Assembly: GCF_900291015.1 (NCBI RefSeq)
Contig: NZ_OLKL01000051.1
Span: forward strand, 286,469 to 350,468
Direction of reading: 5' to 3'
From: Pseudomonas persica
GTDB taxonomy: Bacteria; Pseudomonadota; Gammaproteobacteria; Pseudomonadales; Pseudomonadaceae
DNA length: 64,000 nt
This document shows, piece by piece, positions 36,622-43,945 of this stretch (within the stretch, counting starts at the first letter, position 1; every line of letters starts with the position of its first letter). The position numbers were made by a program, and so were the translations under genes. Under the pieces are notes generated by a model. The model was not told the DNA's origin and did no database searches. It saw nothing but the letters and a program-made list of their open reading frames with translations.

Positions 36622-37248
36622 TCAACGGCCACTCAAGGCCGCATAGCTGTTCATCAGGTTGCGGTAGTTGGGAATGCGCTGCGACAGCAGGTTACCCAGC
36701 CCTTCGATGTCGTTGCGCCAGTCGCGGTGCAGCTCACAGGCTACCGAGAACCAGTTCATCATCTGTGCACCCGCCTGGGTCATGCGCACCCAGGCCGCCT
36801 GCTGCACGGTTTCGTTGAAGGTGCCCGAAGCATCGGTCACCACGAACACTTCAAAACCTTCTGCCAGCGCCGACAAGGTCGGGAACGCCACGCACACGTC
36901 AGTCACCACGCCAGCGATGATCAGTTGCTTGCGGCCGGTGGCCTTGATCGCCTTGACGAAGTCTTCGTTGTCCCAGGCGTTGATCTGGCCAGGGCGGGCA
37001 ATATACGGCGCATCCGGGAACATCTCTTTCAGCTCAGGCACCAGCGGGCCGTTCGGGCCTTGCTCGAAGCTGGTGGTGAGGATGGTCGGCAAGCCGAAGA
37101 ACTTGGCCAGGTCGCCCAGGGCCAGCACGTTGTTCTTGAACTCGTTGGGCGAGAAGTCCTGCACCAGCGAAATCAGGCCGGTCTGGTGGTCGACCAGCAG
37201 CACCACGGCGTCGTCTTTGTTCAGGCGCTTGTAATCGGGTTGGCTCAT
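36622..37248 (-). CDS. YcaC-like isochorismatase-superfamily hydrolase, copy 1
   Basis: A 208-aa cysteine hydrolase of the YcaC group. Likely active-site residues are Asp20 (LLVDHQTG), Arg85 (YIARPGQINAW) and Cys119 (GVVTDVCVAF). YcaC forms octamer rings; its true substrate is unknown. It differs clearly from copies 2 and 3 (roughly three quarters identical by eye, for example SPNEFKNN and QQAAWVRMTQ). Upstream, 52 bp from the ATG, lies the 18-bp motif shared with the response-regulator promoter. An AraC-type gene is immediately upstream on the same strand. Confidence 0.9.
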   Translation of the reverse strand: MSQPDYKRLNKDDAVVLLVDHQTGLISLVQDFSPNEFKNNVLALGDLAKFFGLPTILTTSFEQGPNGPLVPELKEMFPDAPYIARPGQINAWDNEDFVKAIKATGRKQLIIAGVVTDVCVAFPTLSALAEGFEVFVVTDASGTFNETVQQAAWVRMTQAGAQMMNWFSVACELHRDWRNDIEGLGNLLSQRIPNYRNLMNSYAALSGR

Positions 37249-37299
37249 CGGGGTGACTCCTTGGGTTGGGAAAACGGGCCGGCACTGTCCACAAGGGGA

Positions 37300-37317
37300 T
37301 ATACCGGCGGATAGGTT
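37300..37317 (-). promoter_or_regulatory. 18-bp motif shared with the hybrid-kinase locus
   Basis: On the minus strand reads AACCTATCCGCCGGTATA, differing at three positions from the 31289-31306 copy and in the same orientation relative to the downstream gene. It is 52-69 bp before the ycaC-1 start, where an activator or repressor would act. Confidence 0.5.
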
Positions 37318-37321
37318 CGGC

Positions 37322-37684
37322 TTAAGGATGGGCCTGCGCCTGGCGCCAGGCCTTGGGTGGCTGGCCGACCATACGGCTGAAGGCGCGGGTGAAATGGGCC
37401 TGGTCGCAGAAGCCGCATTCCAGGCTCACATGGGTGATCGGCGCCTCGGTGGCGAGCAGGCGCTTGGCCTTTTCCATGCGTGCCAGCAGGCGCCAGGCCT
37501 GGGGCGAGAGGCCGGTGTTGACCTTGAACGCGCGAGAGAAATGGCTGCGGGTGAGGTTGCATAGCCCGGCGATCTCGATGATCGACAACGGGCTGTACAA
37601 CATCAGTTCCTTGGCCCGGCGCAACCGCGCAGGCGTCAGGGCACCGGGGGTTTGCAGCGGCGCTTGGGGCGTCCCAGGGTACAT
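37322..37684 (-). CDS. Short AraC-family regulator (HTH domain only)
   Basis: A 120-aa protein made almost entirely of the two helix-turn-helix units of AraC proteins (LSIIEIAGLCNLTRSHFSRAFK and ITHVSLECGFCDQAHFTRAFSRMVGQPPKAWR). It lacks a ligand domain, like SoxS/MarA-size members. The ATG at 37684 follows AGGAGAG. It is divergent from the GlxA-type regulator and 73 bp upstream of ycaC-1, which it may control. Confidence 0.87.
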   Translation of the reverse strand: MYPGTPQAPLQTPGALTPARLRRAKELMLYSPLSIIEIAGLCNLTRSHFSRAFKVNTGLSPQAWRLLARMEKAKRLLATEAPITHVSLECGFCDQAHFTRAFSRMVGQPPKAWRQAQAHP

Positions 37685-37864
37685 GGCGACTCTCCTGTTC
37701 AATGCAGAAAGTCTCGCCCCCGGCGCATGACAAAGTCCTGAGCCAAACCTGAATTGTTGTTAATTGCGCACTGCTGGCCCTGGCGGTTTTGCCGATACCT
37801 TAAGATGCGTTTCGTATTCAGCTTCAGGCCGCTAGTGGCGGCCGGCATTCAAGGCAAAAGAGCC

Positions 37865-38839
37865 ATGCAGGAAACACCCGCCCACCGCACCGTGGCCATG
37901 GTGCTGTTCAATGATGTGTTGTTGCTGGATGTCACCGGCCCCATGGATGCGTTTGCCATCGCCAACCGGTTCTTGCCTGCAGAGCGGCAATACCGGTTGC
38001 TGACCCTGGCCGAGGGGCAAGCGGCGGTGCGCGGCTCATGCGGGCTGAAAGTGATAGCCGACCTGCGTCTGGAGGACTTGCCGGAGGCCGTCGACCTGTT
38101 GCTGGTGCCAGGCGGCCCGGGGGCCTATGACATCGCCCTGCCAGGCATCGAGCGCTGGCTGCCCCAGGCCGTGCGCCGGGCCAAACGCTTCGGCGCCATC
38201 TGCACCGGGGTGTTCCTGCTGGGCCGGGCCGGGCTGCTGGACGGCTACCGCTGCACCACCCACTGGAACTACGTGGAGCGCCTGGCACAGGCATTCCCCG
38301 AGGCCAAGGTCGAGACCGAGCAGATCTACGTGATTGACCGCTGCCTGATTACCTCGGGCGGCATCACCGCTGGCATAGACCTGGCGCTGGCGGTGGTGGC
38401 CGAAGACCACGGCAAGGCGCTGGCCCTGGAAGTGGCCAAGGTGCTGCTGGTCGCCCGCCATCGCCAGGGTGGGCAAACACCTTACGGGCCACTGCTGGCG
38501 GCTATACCGCGGGACGATTCGCCGATTGCCCGGGTGCAGGCGTATATCGTCGACCATATCGAGCAGGCGTTTACCGTGCAGAAGATGGCCGACCTGGTGG
38601 CCATGAGCGGGCGCAACTTTGCCCGGACGTTTCTGCGCGAGGTGGGGATCACGCCATTGCAGTACCTGCAGAATGCGCGGATCGACCGGGCGCGCAAGCT
38701 GCTCGAGTGCGGCGACCTGCCGTTGAAGGTAGTGGCGGCGCAATGCGGGTTTGGCAGTGACCGGCATATGCGCAAGGTGTTCTGCGAGCGGATTGGCATG
38801 ACGCCGGCGCAGTATCGGGCGCAGTTTGGTGGCAGTTGA
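37865..38839 (+). CDS. GlxA-type transcriptional regulator (DJ-1/PfpI-AraC)
   Basis: A 324-aa regulator: an N-terminal DJ-1/PfpI-like amidase-fold domain (VAMVLFNDVLLLDVTGPMDAFAIANR, LLLVPGGPGAYD, nucleophile-elbow cysteine in AICTGVFLLG) and a C-terminal AraC HTH (ARTFLREVGITPLQYLQNARIDRARKLLE, CGFGSDRHMRKVFCERIGMTPAQYR). Such proteins control amine, arginine or choline-derivative catabolism; the ligand here is unknown. The start at 37865 fits the family; earlier codons in frame have no similarity. Confidence 0.9.
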   Translation: MQETPAHRTVAMVLFNDVLLLDVTGPMDAFAIANRFLPAERQYRLLTLAEGQAAVRGSCGLKVIADLRLEDLPEAVDLLLVPGGPGAYDIALPGIERWLPQAVRRAKRFGAICTGVFLLGRAGLLDGYRCTTHWNYVERLAQAFPEAKVETEQIYVIDRCLITSGGITAGIDLALAVVAEDHGKALALEVAKVLLVARHRQGGQTPYGPLLAAIPRDDSPIARVQAYIVDHIEQAFTVQKMADLVAMSGRNFARTFLREVGITPLQYLQNARIDRARKLLECGDLPLKVVAAQCGFGSDRHMRKVFCERIGMTPAQYRAQFGGS

Positions 38840-38851
38840 TCAGGCCGTCTT

Positions 38852-38960
38852 CCTGTTCCGGCCTCTTCGCGGGTAAACCCGCTCCCACAGGTACGGCTGC
38901 GCCTTTCCGGCCGGTGTAATCCCTGTGGGAGCGGGTCTACCCGCGAAGAGGCCAGTACAG
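38852..38960. repeat. REP pair (inverted), type A
   Basis: Arms with core CTTCGCGGGTAAACCCGCTC, right arm GGTCTACCC variant, between the GlxA-type regulator and the antiporter gene. Confidence 0.88.
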
Positions 38961-39083
38961 ACTGTCACCTGATTCAGGACAATGTGTCTTCCTCACAGCA
39001 GATTGTCTGGCCCCCCCACATTCCCCAGAATTGTCCGCCCACCTGATCTAACGCTGCCCCGGCAGCTCATGGAGTACGAGCCA

Positions 39084-40871
39084 ATGCCACACGAAGGCAG
39101 CCTTCTGCAAACCGCGGTGATCTTCCTCCTCGCCGCTGTCCTCGCCGTCCCCTTGGCCAAGCGCCTGCAACTGGGGGCCGTGCTCGGCTACCTGCTGGCC
39201 GGGGTGATCATCGGCCCGCAGGCGCTGGGCCTGATCCGCGACACCGAAAGTGTGGCGCACATTTCCGAGCTGGGCGTGGTCCTGCTGCTGTTCATCATCG
39301 GCCTGGAACTGTCGCCCAAACGCCTATGGCTGATGCGCAAGTCCGTGTTCGGCGTCGGCACCGCCCAGGTGCTGCTGACCGGCGCGCTGATCGGCGCCAT
39401 CGCCCTGTTCGGCTTCAGCCAGACGCTACCGGCGGCCATCGTGCTCGGCCTGGGCCTGGCGCTGTCGTCCACGGCCCTTGGCCTGCAGAGCCTGGCCGAG
39501 AGCAAGCAGCTCAACGCCCCGCATGGTCGCCTGGCCTTCGCCATCCTGCTGTTCCAGGACATCGCCGCCATCCCGCTGATCGCCTTGGTCCCGCTGCTGG
39601 CCGCCAGTGGCCCGGACACCAGCCAGGGCGACAGCCTGGAGCATGGCCTGAAGGTGTTCGCCAGCATCGCCGTAGTGATCATCGGCGGCCGCTACCTGCT
39701 GCGCCCGGTGTTCCGCACCGTGGCCCGCACCGGCCTGCCGGAAGTGTCCACTGCCACTGCGCTGCTGGTTGTGATCGGCACTGCCTGGCTGATGGAAGAA
39801 GCCGGTATTTCCATGGCCCTGGGTGCCTTCCTCGCCGGCTTGCTGCTGGCCGATTCGGAATACCGCCACGAGCTGGAATCGCAGATCGAACCGTTCAAGG
39901 GCCTGCTGCTGGGGCTGTTCTTCATCAGCGTCGGCATGGGCGCCAACCTGCGCCTGCTGCTGGAAATGCCGCTGGTGGTGCTGGGCCTGACCCTGCTGCT
40001 GGTGGCGGTGAAGCTGGTACTGCTGATCGGCGTCGGGCGCCTGGCCGGTGGCCTGAACAGCGCCAGCGCCCTGCGCCTGGGCATGGTGCTGGCTGCCGGT
40101 GGCGAGTTTGCCTTCGTGGTGTTCAAGCTGGGCAAGGACCAGGGCCTGTTCGACACCCAGACCTACGACCTGCTGCTGATGACCATCACCCTGTCGATGG
40201 CCATTACCCCGCTACTGATGATTGGCTGCGCCCGCGCCCTCAAGCGCCCGCAACCGGCGCGTGAAGTGCCGGAGCAGTACAAGCAGATCCAGACTGACAC
40301 GCCACGGGTGGTGATCGTCGGCATGGGCCGCATGGGCCAGATCGTCGCGCGCATCCTGCGGGCACAGAAGATTCCGTTCATTGCCCTGGAAACCTCGGTC
40401 GACACCATCGAGATGACCCGTATGTTCGAACAGGTGCCGGTGTTCTACGGCGACCCGCTGCGCCCGGAGGTACTGCATGCAGCCAAGGTGGGCGAGGCGG
40501 AGTATTTCATCATCACCATCGATGACCCGGAAGCAGCCATTCGCACCACAGAACGGGTGAAGCGCCTGTACCCGCACCTGAAAGTGCTGGCCCGCGCGCG
40601 TAACCGCCAGCATGTGCACAAGTTGGCGGATGTCGGCGCCGAGCCGATTCGCGAGACGTTCTACTCCAGCCTGGAGATGACCCGCCGCGCATTGGTGGGG
40701 TTGGGGTTGAGCGACGCGCAGGCGGCGGACCGGATAGCGCGGTTTACCCAGCATGACGAAGAGGTGCTGGTGGCCCAAGGGCAGGTGCGTGATGACCGGG
40801 CCAAGGTGATGCAGACGGCCAAGGAGGCGCGGGCGGAGTTGGAGCGGTTGTTTGATTCGGATGCGGATTGA
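39084..40871 (+). CDS. CPA2-family K+/H+ antiporter (KefB/KefC/YbaL-like)
   Basis: A 595-aa inner-membrane protein with ~12 spans (LLQTAVIFLLAAVLAVPLAKRLQLGAVLGYLLAG..., GLALSSTALGLQSLAESKQ, MALGAFLAGLLLADSEYRHELE) and a cytoplasmic RCK/TrkA-N domain starting RVVIVGMGRMGQIVARIL with the nucleotide-binding GxGxxG. It would export K+ in exchange for H+, as Kef systems do in electrophile stress; glutathione gating cannot be judged. The ATG at 39084 has GGAG nine bases upstream; a second ATG at 39069 is possible. Confidence 0.92.
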   Translation: MPHEGSLLQTAVIFLLAAVLAVPLAKRLQLGAVLGYLLAGVIIGPQALGLIRDTESVAHISELGVVLLLFIIGLELSPKRLWLMRKSVFGVGTAQVLLTGALIGAIALFGFSQTLPAAIVLGLGLALSSTALGLQSLAESKQLNAPHGRLAFAILLFQDIAAIPLIALVPLLAASGPDTSQGDSLEHGLKVFASIAVVIIGGRYLLRPVFRTVARTGLPEVSTATALLVVIGTAWLMEEAGISMALGAFLAGLLLADSEYRHELESQIEPFKGLLLGLFFISVGMGANLRLLLEMPLVVLGLTLLLVAVKLVLLIGVGRLAGGLNSASALRLGMVLAAGGEFAFVVFKLGKDQGLFDTQTYDLLLMTITLSMAITPLLMIGCARALKRPQPAREVPEQYKQIQTDTPRVVIVGMGRMGQIVARILRAQKIPFIALETSVDTIEMTRMFEQVPVFYGDPLRPEVLHAAKVGEAEYFIITIDDPEAAIRTTERVKRLYPHLKVLARARNRQHVHKLADVGAEPIRETFYSSLEMTRRALVGLGLSDAQAADRIARFTQHDEEVLVAQGQVRDDRAKVMQTAKEARAELERLFDSDAD

Positions 40872-40875
40872 GTAA

Positions 40876-41160
40876 TCAGGCGAACACTAAGCGCTCTATC
40901 TGAGGATGCTCACGGTGGGCAGCCTGCCAAAGATCGTAAGCTGCCTGTTCGGCAAGGTACTGCCGGGCAGGCCCCAGCCCCGCCAGCTCAAGGCGATAGG
41001 CAAGATCGGCAGAAATGGCGGCGCGCCCATTGAGCACAGTGGATAACTGCCCCCGCGAATAGCCAAGGTGGCGAGCTAACTCAGAGACATTCATGCCAAT
41101 TGCAGGCAACACATCTTCTCGCAAGGACTCCCCAGGGTGGGGAGGATCGAACATGGGCAT
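40876..41160 (-). CDS. higA: HigA-type antitoxin
   Basis: A 94-aa XRE-family antitoxin with the HigA start MFDPPHPGESLREDVLPAIGMNVSELARHLGYSRGQLSTVLNGRAAIS, a helix-turn-helix that binds the operon operator. It follows the toxin gene by 11 bases, the reversed toxin-antitoxin order typical of higBA. Confidence 0.93.
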   Translation of the reverse strand: MPMFDPPHPGESLREDVLPAIGMNVSELARHLGYSRGQLSTVLNGRAAISADLAYRLELAGLGPARQYLAEQAAYDLWQAAHREHPQIERLVFA

Positions 41161-41171
41161 GACTGAGCCTC

Positions 41172-41450
41172 CTAGTGGTAGTCCAGATAGTCAACAAGCT
41201 CCACATCGGTACCCACGAAGCGGAACACCAGCCGCCAGTTACCTGAAACATTCACTGCCCAAAAGCTGTCCAGCTTTCCATGCAGAGGATGAAGGCGGTT
41301 ACCGGGGCGGTTCATGTCTGTTGGGGTCTGAGCGACTTCGAGGGAAGCAAGCAAACGCCGCAAGCGATTGACATGATCCGCACGCACTCCAGACGAGTCA
41401 CGCTGTTGATGGAGCAGCCTCAGGCCCTTGTGCCTGAAACTTATGATCAT
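41172..41450 (-). CDS. higB: HigB-type mRNA interferase toxin
   Basis: A 92-aa RelE-fold toxin: MIISFRHKGLRLLHQ..., RLRRLLASLEVAQTPTDMNRPGNRLHPLHGKLDSFWAVNVSGNWRLVFRF, then DYLDYH. HigB cleaves mRNA on the ribosome. It is first in the operon, with a perfect palindromic operator ten bases before its start. Confidence 0.93.
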   Translation of the reverse strand: MIISFRHKGLRLLHQQRDSSGVRADHVNRLRRLLASLEVAQTPTDMNRPGNRLHPLHGKLDSFWAVNVSGNWRLVFRFVGTDVELVDYLDYH

Positions 41451-41460
41451 TGACGACTGA

Positions 41461-41481
41461 GTGTAAGGTCATACCTTACAC
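41461..41481 (-). promoter_or_regulatory. higBA operator palindrome
   Basis: Perfect 9-bp arms GTGTAAGGT and ACCTTACAC around CAT, just upstream of higB. Placement at the promoter fits HigA autorepression. Confidence 0.75.
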
Positions 41482-41749
41482 TTTTCAAGCTAGTACTGGG
41501 ACGGAACATAGGGGCACTCCTGAAGGATTTCCGGGTTGCCCAGTTTGCGCTTGGCCTTCCTGCTTGGCGCCGTCATGCCATCCGTTTTCAATGTAAGAAG
41601 TTTCCTAAAGAAGGGATATGGCCGGGGCCGAATTGAGGCCTTTGAGTGCATGCCTTGAGGGTTGCAGCGCCCACAAGACCGAGCGCCGCCCGGGCGGCGC
41701 TCGATCTCATAGGCGCCCAAAACCTATCACCAGGCACCTGGAGGTCATC
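41482..41749. other. Intergenic region with a 22-bp perfect palindrome
   Basis: No gene is convincing; a 76-aa leftward open frame (41490-41720) shows no family features. At 41681-41702 a perfect palindrome with 11-bp arms (GAGCGCCGCCC) would form a very stable hairpin about 50 bases before the next ORF. Confidence 0.5.
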
Positions 41750-41941
41750 ATGCAATCTTCTGACGATCACCTCGCCGCCATTACGCGAACACAAAAAACC
41801 ATCACAAAATCATTCGATTCTCAGCCAGGTCCTACTTCCCCGCGAACCATTTCCTACGTTTACGCCAATCCCGAGGATTTATCCTACGCCTCGTGTCGAC
41901 GCCCGTCTGATTGTCCGGGGAAGGCCTGCTCTCTAGGCTGA
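41750..41941 (+). CDS. Small protein of unknown function (63 aa)
   Basis: An unrecognised 63-aa ORF (MQSSDDHLAAITRTQK...). Support for translation is a textbook ribosome-binding site GGAGG five bases before the ATG. The product is Ser/Pro-rich with a cysteine-containing end (ASCRRPSDCPGKACSLG) and has no signal peptide or membrane span. It lies directly before the structured leader of the DUF3077 gene. Confidence 0.45.
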   Translation: MQSSDDHLAAITRTQKTITKSFDSQPGPTSPRTISYVYANPEDLSYASCRRPSDCPGKACSLG

Positions 41942-42135
41942 CCGGGTCGCTGTCGGTTCAGCGATCGGGTGTGGAAACCCGGCAGGTAATCGGAATAGCT
42001 GTCGTCATGGCAGTTGCACGCGGGAGGCCGAATGGCCTGCCGGGGTTCCGATAGCCTGGCTTTCCACCCCGCGTGCAGCCGCCACCCTTCGCGTGGAAAC
42101 GGATGGTGCCGGCCAACCTCTATCGGAGTTTGGCT
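41942..42135 (+). ncRNA. Structured leader of the DUF3077 gene with pseudoknot potential
   Basis: Arms 41973-41986 (GGAAACCCGGCAGG) and 42036-42049 (CCTGCCGGGGTTCC) pair 13/14. Inside their loop, TGCACGCGGG (42015-42024) is perfectly complementary to CCCGCGTGCA (42068-42077) outside it, so the two helices cross. A small hairpin AGGCC/GGCCT lies at 42025-42038. Other short complementary arms (ATCGGAA/TTCCGAT and GTGGAAA/TTTCCAC) allow alternative folds. Function unknown. Confidence 0.5.
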
Positions 42136-42429
42136 ATGAAAAAAATTGTTCCCAATCCACCTCTTCCCGACACCAAAGAGCGCGCCTTCAGCCGCTGCGA
42201 TGCCGGCCATCCACCTTTGTTCACAGTAAACCCGGGCGTCTCTGCCCACGACGCCCTGGTGCATGTCGCCCAGTACCTGCGCGGTGCCTACGACTGTGGC
42301 TACAAAGCCCTGGAACACCTGGATGAAACCGGCAAGAGCCTTTTCTGGAGCAACCTGAATGCGCTCGAAATGGCAGAAGGATTGGTTGAGGCATTGCTGG
42401 ATGGGATTGAGTCGCAGCCTGTAAGTTGA
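42136..42429 (+). CDS. DUF3077 family small protein
   Basis: A 97-aa protein with the DUF3077 pattern (MKKIVPNPPLPDTKERAFSRCDAGHPPLFTVNPGVSAHDALVHVAQYLRGAYDCGYKALEH), a Pseudomonas-specific helical family of unknown function. Upstream CGGAG and the long structured leader suggest post-transcriptional control. The last codon overlaps the possible GTG start of the next ORF. Confidence 0.85.
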   Translation: MKKIVPNPPLPDTKERAFSRCDAGHPPLFTVNPGVSAHDALVHVAQYLRGAYDCGYKALEHLDETGKSLFWSNLNALEMAEGLVEALLDGIESQPVS

Positions 42430-42430
42430 A

Positions 42431-42844
42431 GTGCATTGCATTTGCACAGAGCAGGCTGCGGTAACCGGCCTGCTCCGCCTCAATATAGTGGGCGACATCC
42501 GGATTCAACGCAGTTGTATCCATCACATCGTCGAGAAGCGACAAGACGCCCGGGAACGCTATGTAAAAGTAGCGCTGGATACGTTGATTGGACCATTTGA
42601 GGTATGGCAGGTCGCATACACCAATGACACCTACAGGCTGGCGTTCATTGGCGTGTACGAGACCAAGCGGCAGATGCTGGTGGTCGTGACACTCGATAAC
42701 GGCAAAATGCTGTGGAATTTCATGCAGTGCGATGCAAAGGCACTGAATAAGCATCGCCACGGAAAACTGCTCTACAAGCGGTACGCTTATCTGCCGAGCA
42801 AAGAAAAGGGCCACTGTCACCAGTGGCCCTGTGCTCGTGCTTGA
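42431..42844 (+). pseudogene. Orphan PBECR2-type nuclease/toxin domain, N-terminus lost
   Basis: The ORF (137 aa from a GTG, no good ribosome-binding site) contains a domain typical of the C-terminus of polymorphic toxins, the PBECR2 nuclease fold: VGDIRIQRSCIHHIVEKRQDARERY, LIGPFEVWQVAYTNDTYRLAFIGVY, LVVVTLDNGKMLWNFMQCDAKALNKHRHGKLLYKRYA. It lacks any delivery or N-terminal region, and its last codons run through a perfect terminator hairpin, so both ends look like remnants. An alternative is a short stand-alone nuclease toxin. Confidence 0.7.
42803..42831 (-). terminator. Rho-independent terminator of ycaC-2
   Basis: Perfect 10-bp stem AGGGCCACTG/CAGTGGCCCT with a 4-base loop and, on the minus strand, TTTTCTTT after it. 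It ends the leftward ycaC-2 transcript 210 bases after its stop, inside the PBECR2 ORF. Confidence 0.75.
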
Positions 42845-43040
42845 TATTCATATACACACCCTCAAGCCGGGGTGTGGAGGTCTCACCCGACGCTGATGAT
42901 TCAGCCATCGACGGGGTTCCTACACCAGCTATTGCCGCTGAATGGCAGCTGGTTTCGCGCTCAGGTGAAACGCTAACAACACTCCTGGACCAAGTCAACG
43001 ATGGCCCCCTTGCGGAAGCCATCCATCAGATTACTTGGTG

Positions 43041-43670
43041 TTACTTACCCGCAGTCAACGCGTTATAGCTGGTCATCAGGTTCCGATAATCCGGAATGTG
43101 GTTGGAGCACAGCGCCGCCAGCCCTTCTACATCATTGCGCCAGTCACGGTGCAGCTCACAGGCCACACCAAACCAAGTCATCATCTGCGCACCGGCCTGG
43201 CTCATGCGGTCATGCGCCGCATCACGGGTCATTTCATTGAAGGTGCCGGAAGCATCAGTCACCACGAACACCTCAAACTCTTCCTCCAAAGCCGACAGCG
43301 CCGGGAATGCCACGCAAACCTCAGTCACCACGCCAGCAATGATCAGCTGCTTTCTGCCAGTGGCCTTCACCGCCTTGACGAAGTCGTCGTTGTCCCAGGC
43401 GTTGATCTGGCCAGGGCGGGCGATGTAGGGGGCGTCCGGGAACAGGGCTTTCAGCTCTGGTACCAGCGGGCCGTTGGGGCCTTGCTCGAAGCTGGTGGTG
43501 AGGATGGTCGGCAGGTTGAAGAACTTGGCCAGGTCAGCCAGGGCCAGCACGTTGTTCTTGAACTTGTCCGGCTCGATGTCGCGCACCAGCGACAGCAGGC
43601 CAGCCTGGTGGTCGACCAGCAGTACGGCGGCGTCGTCTTTGTTCAGGCGGTTGTAGGTGAATTTGCTCAT
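43041..43670 (-). CDS. YcaC-like isochorismatase-superfamily hydrolase, copy 2
   Basis: A 209-aa YcaC protein, nearly identical by eye to copy 3. Asp20, Arg85 and Cys119 are conserved (LLVDHQAG, YIARPGQINAW, VVTEVCVAF). The likely operon ends at the hairpin at 42.8 kb. It is divergent from a LysR gene, with which it probably shares control. Upstream lies a ~110-bp block also found before copy 3. Confidence 0.9.
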   Translation of the reverse strand: MSKFTYNRLNKDDAAVLLVDHQAGLLSLVRDIEPDKFKNNVLALADLAKFFNLPTILTTSFEQGPNGPLVPELKALFPDAPYIARPGQINAWDNDDFVKAVKATGRKQLIIAGVVTEVCVAFPALSALEEEFEVFVVTDASGTFNEMTRDAAHDRMSQAGAQMMTWFGVACELHRDWRNDVEGLAALCSNHIPDYRNLMTSYNALTAGK

Positions 43671-43706
43671 GGTCTGTGCTCCTGAGGGTTATGAATTTTT
43701 CAGCAT

Positions 43707-43808
43707 TCGGGGGTGTTTCGCGTTGATGGGCACAGATTAAAATCATCACCTTTGTGGCGGTAGATAGCAGAATCTGGCTTTAGCGTTCTGATTTATGAAC
43801 GATAGATT
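43707..43808. promoter_or_regulatory. ycaC promoter block, copy A (with GTTC-N8-GAAC dyad)
   Basis: Shares long identities with 50905-51004: GGGGGTGTTTCGCGTTGATGG, AGATTAAAA, GGTAGATAGC and the dyad CGTTCTGATTTATGAACG at 43784-43801. It lies between ycaC-2 and the LysR gene and probably holds the regulator site. Confidence 0.6.
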
Positions 43809-43814
43809 TGCAGG

Positions 43815-43920
43815 GGCTGTGCCGGCCTCTTCGCGGGTAAGCCCGCTCCCACAGGGATGGCGCCGGGCTTGAGCCCTGTGCAGTACCTGTGGGGCTTAGC
43901 CGCGAAAGGGCCGGCACAGG
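43815..43920. repeat. REP pair (inverted), type A with altered right arm
   Basis: Left arm CTTCGCGGGTAAGCCCGCTC is typical; the right arm GTGGGGCTTAGCCGCGAAAGG is a deleted or type-C variant. It sits just before the LysR ribosome-binding site. Confidence 0.8.
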
Positions 43921-43945
43921 CAACCAAGTACCTGGAGACCGATCA

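Noticed and set aside
41490..41720. 76-aa leftward ORF after the HigBA operator
   Set aside because: No ribosome-binding site, no recognisable domain, and it runs through a 22-bp palindrome.
42823..43068. 81-aa rightward ORF between the PBECR2 domain and ycaC-2
   Set aside because: It overlaps the ycaC-2 3' end and a terminator hairpin, and lacks family similarity.
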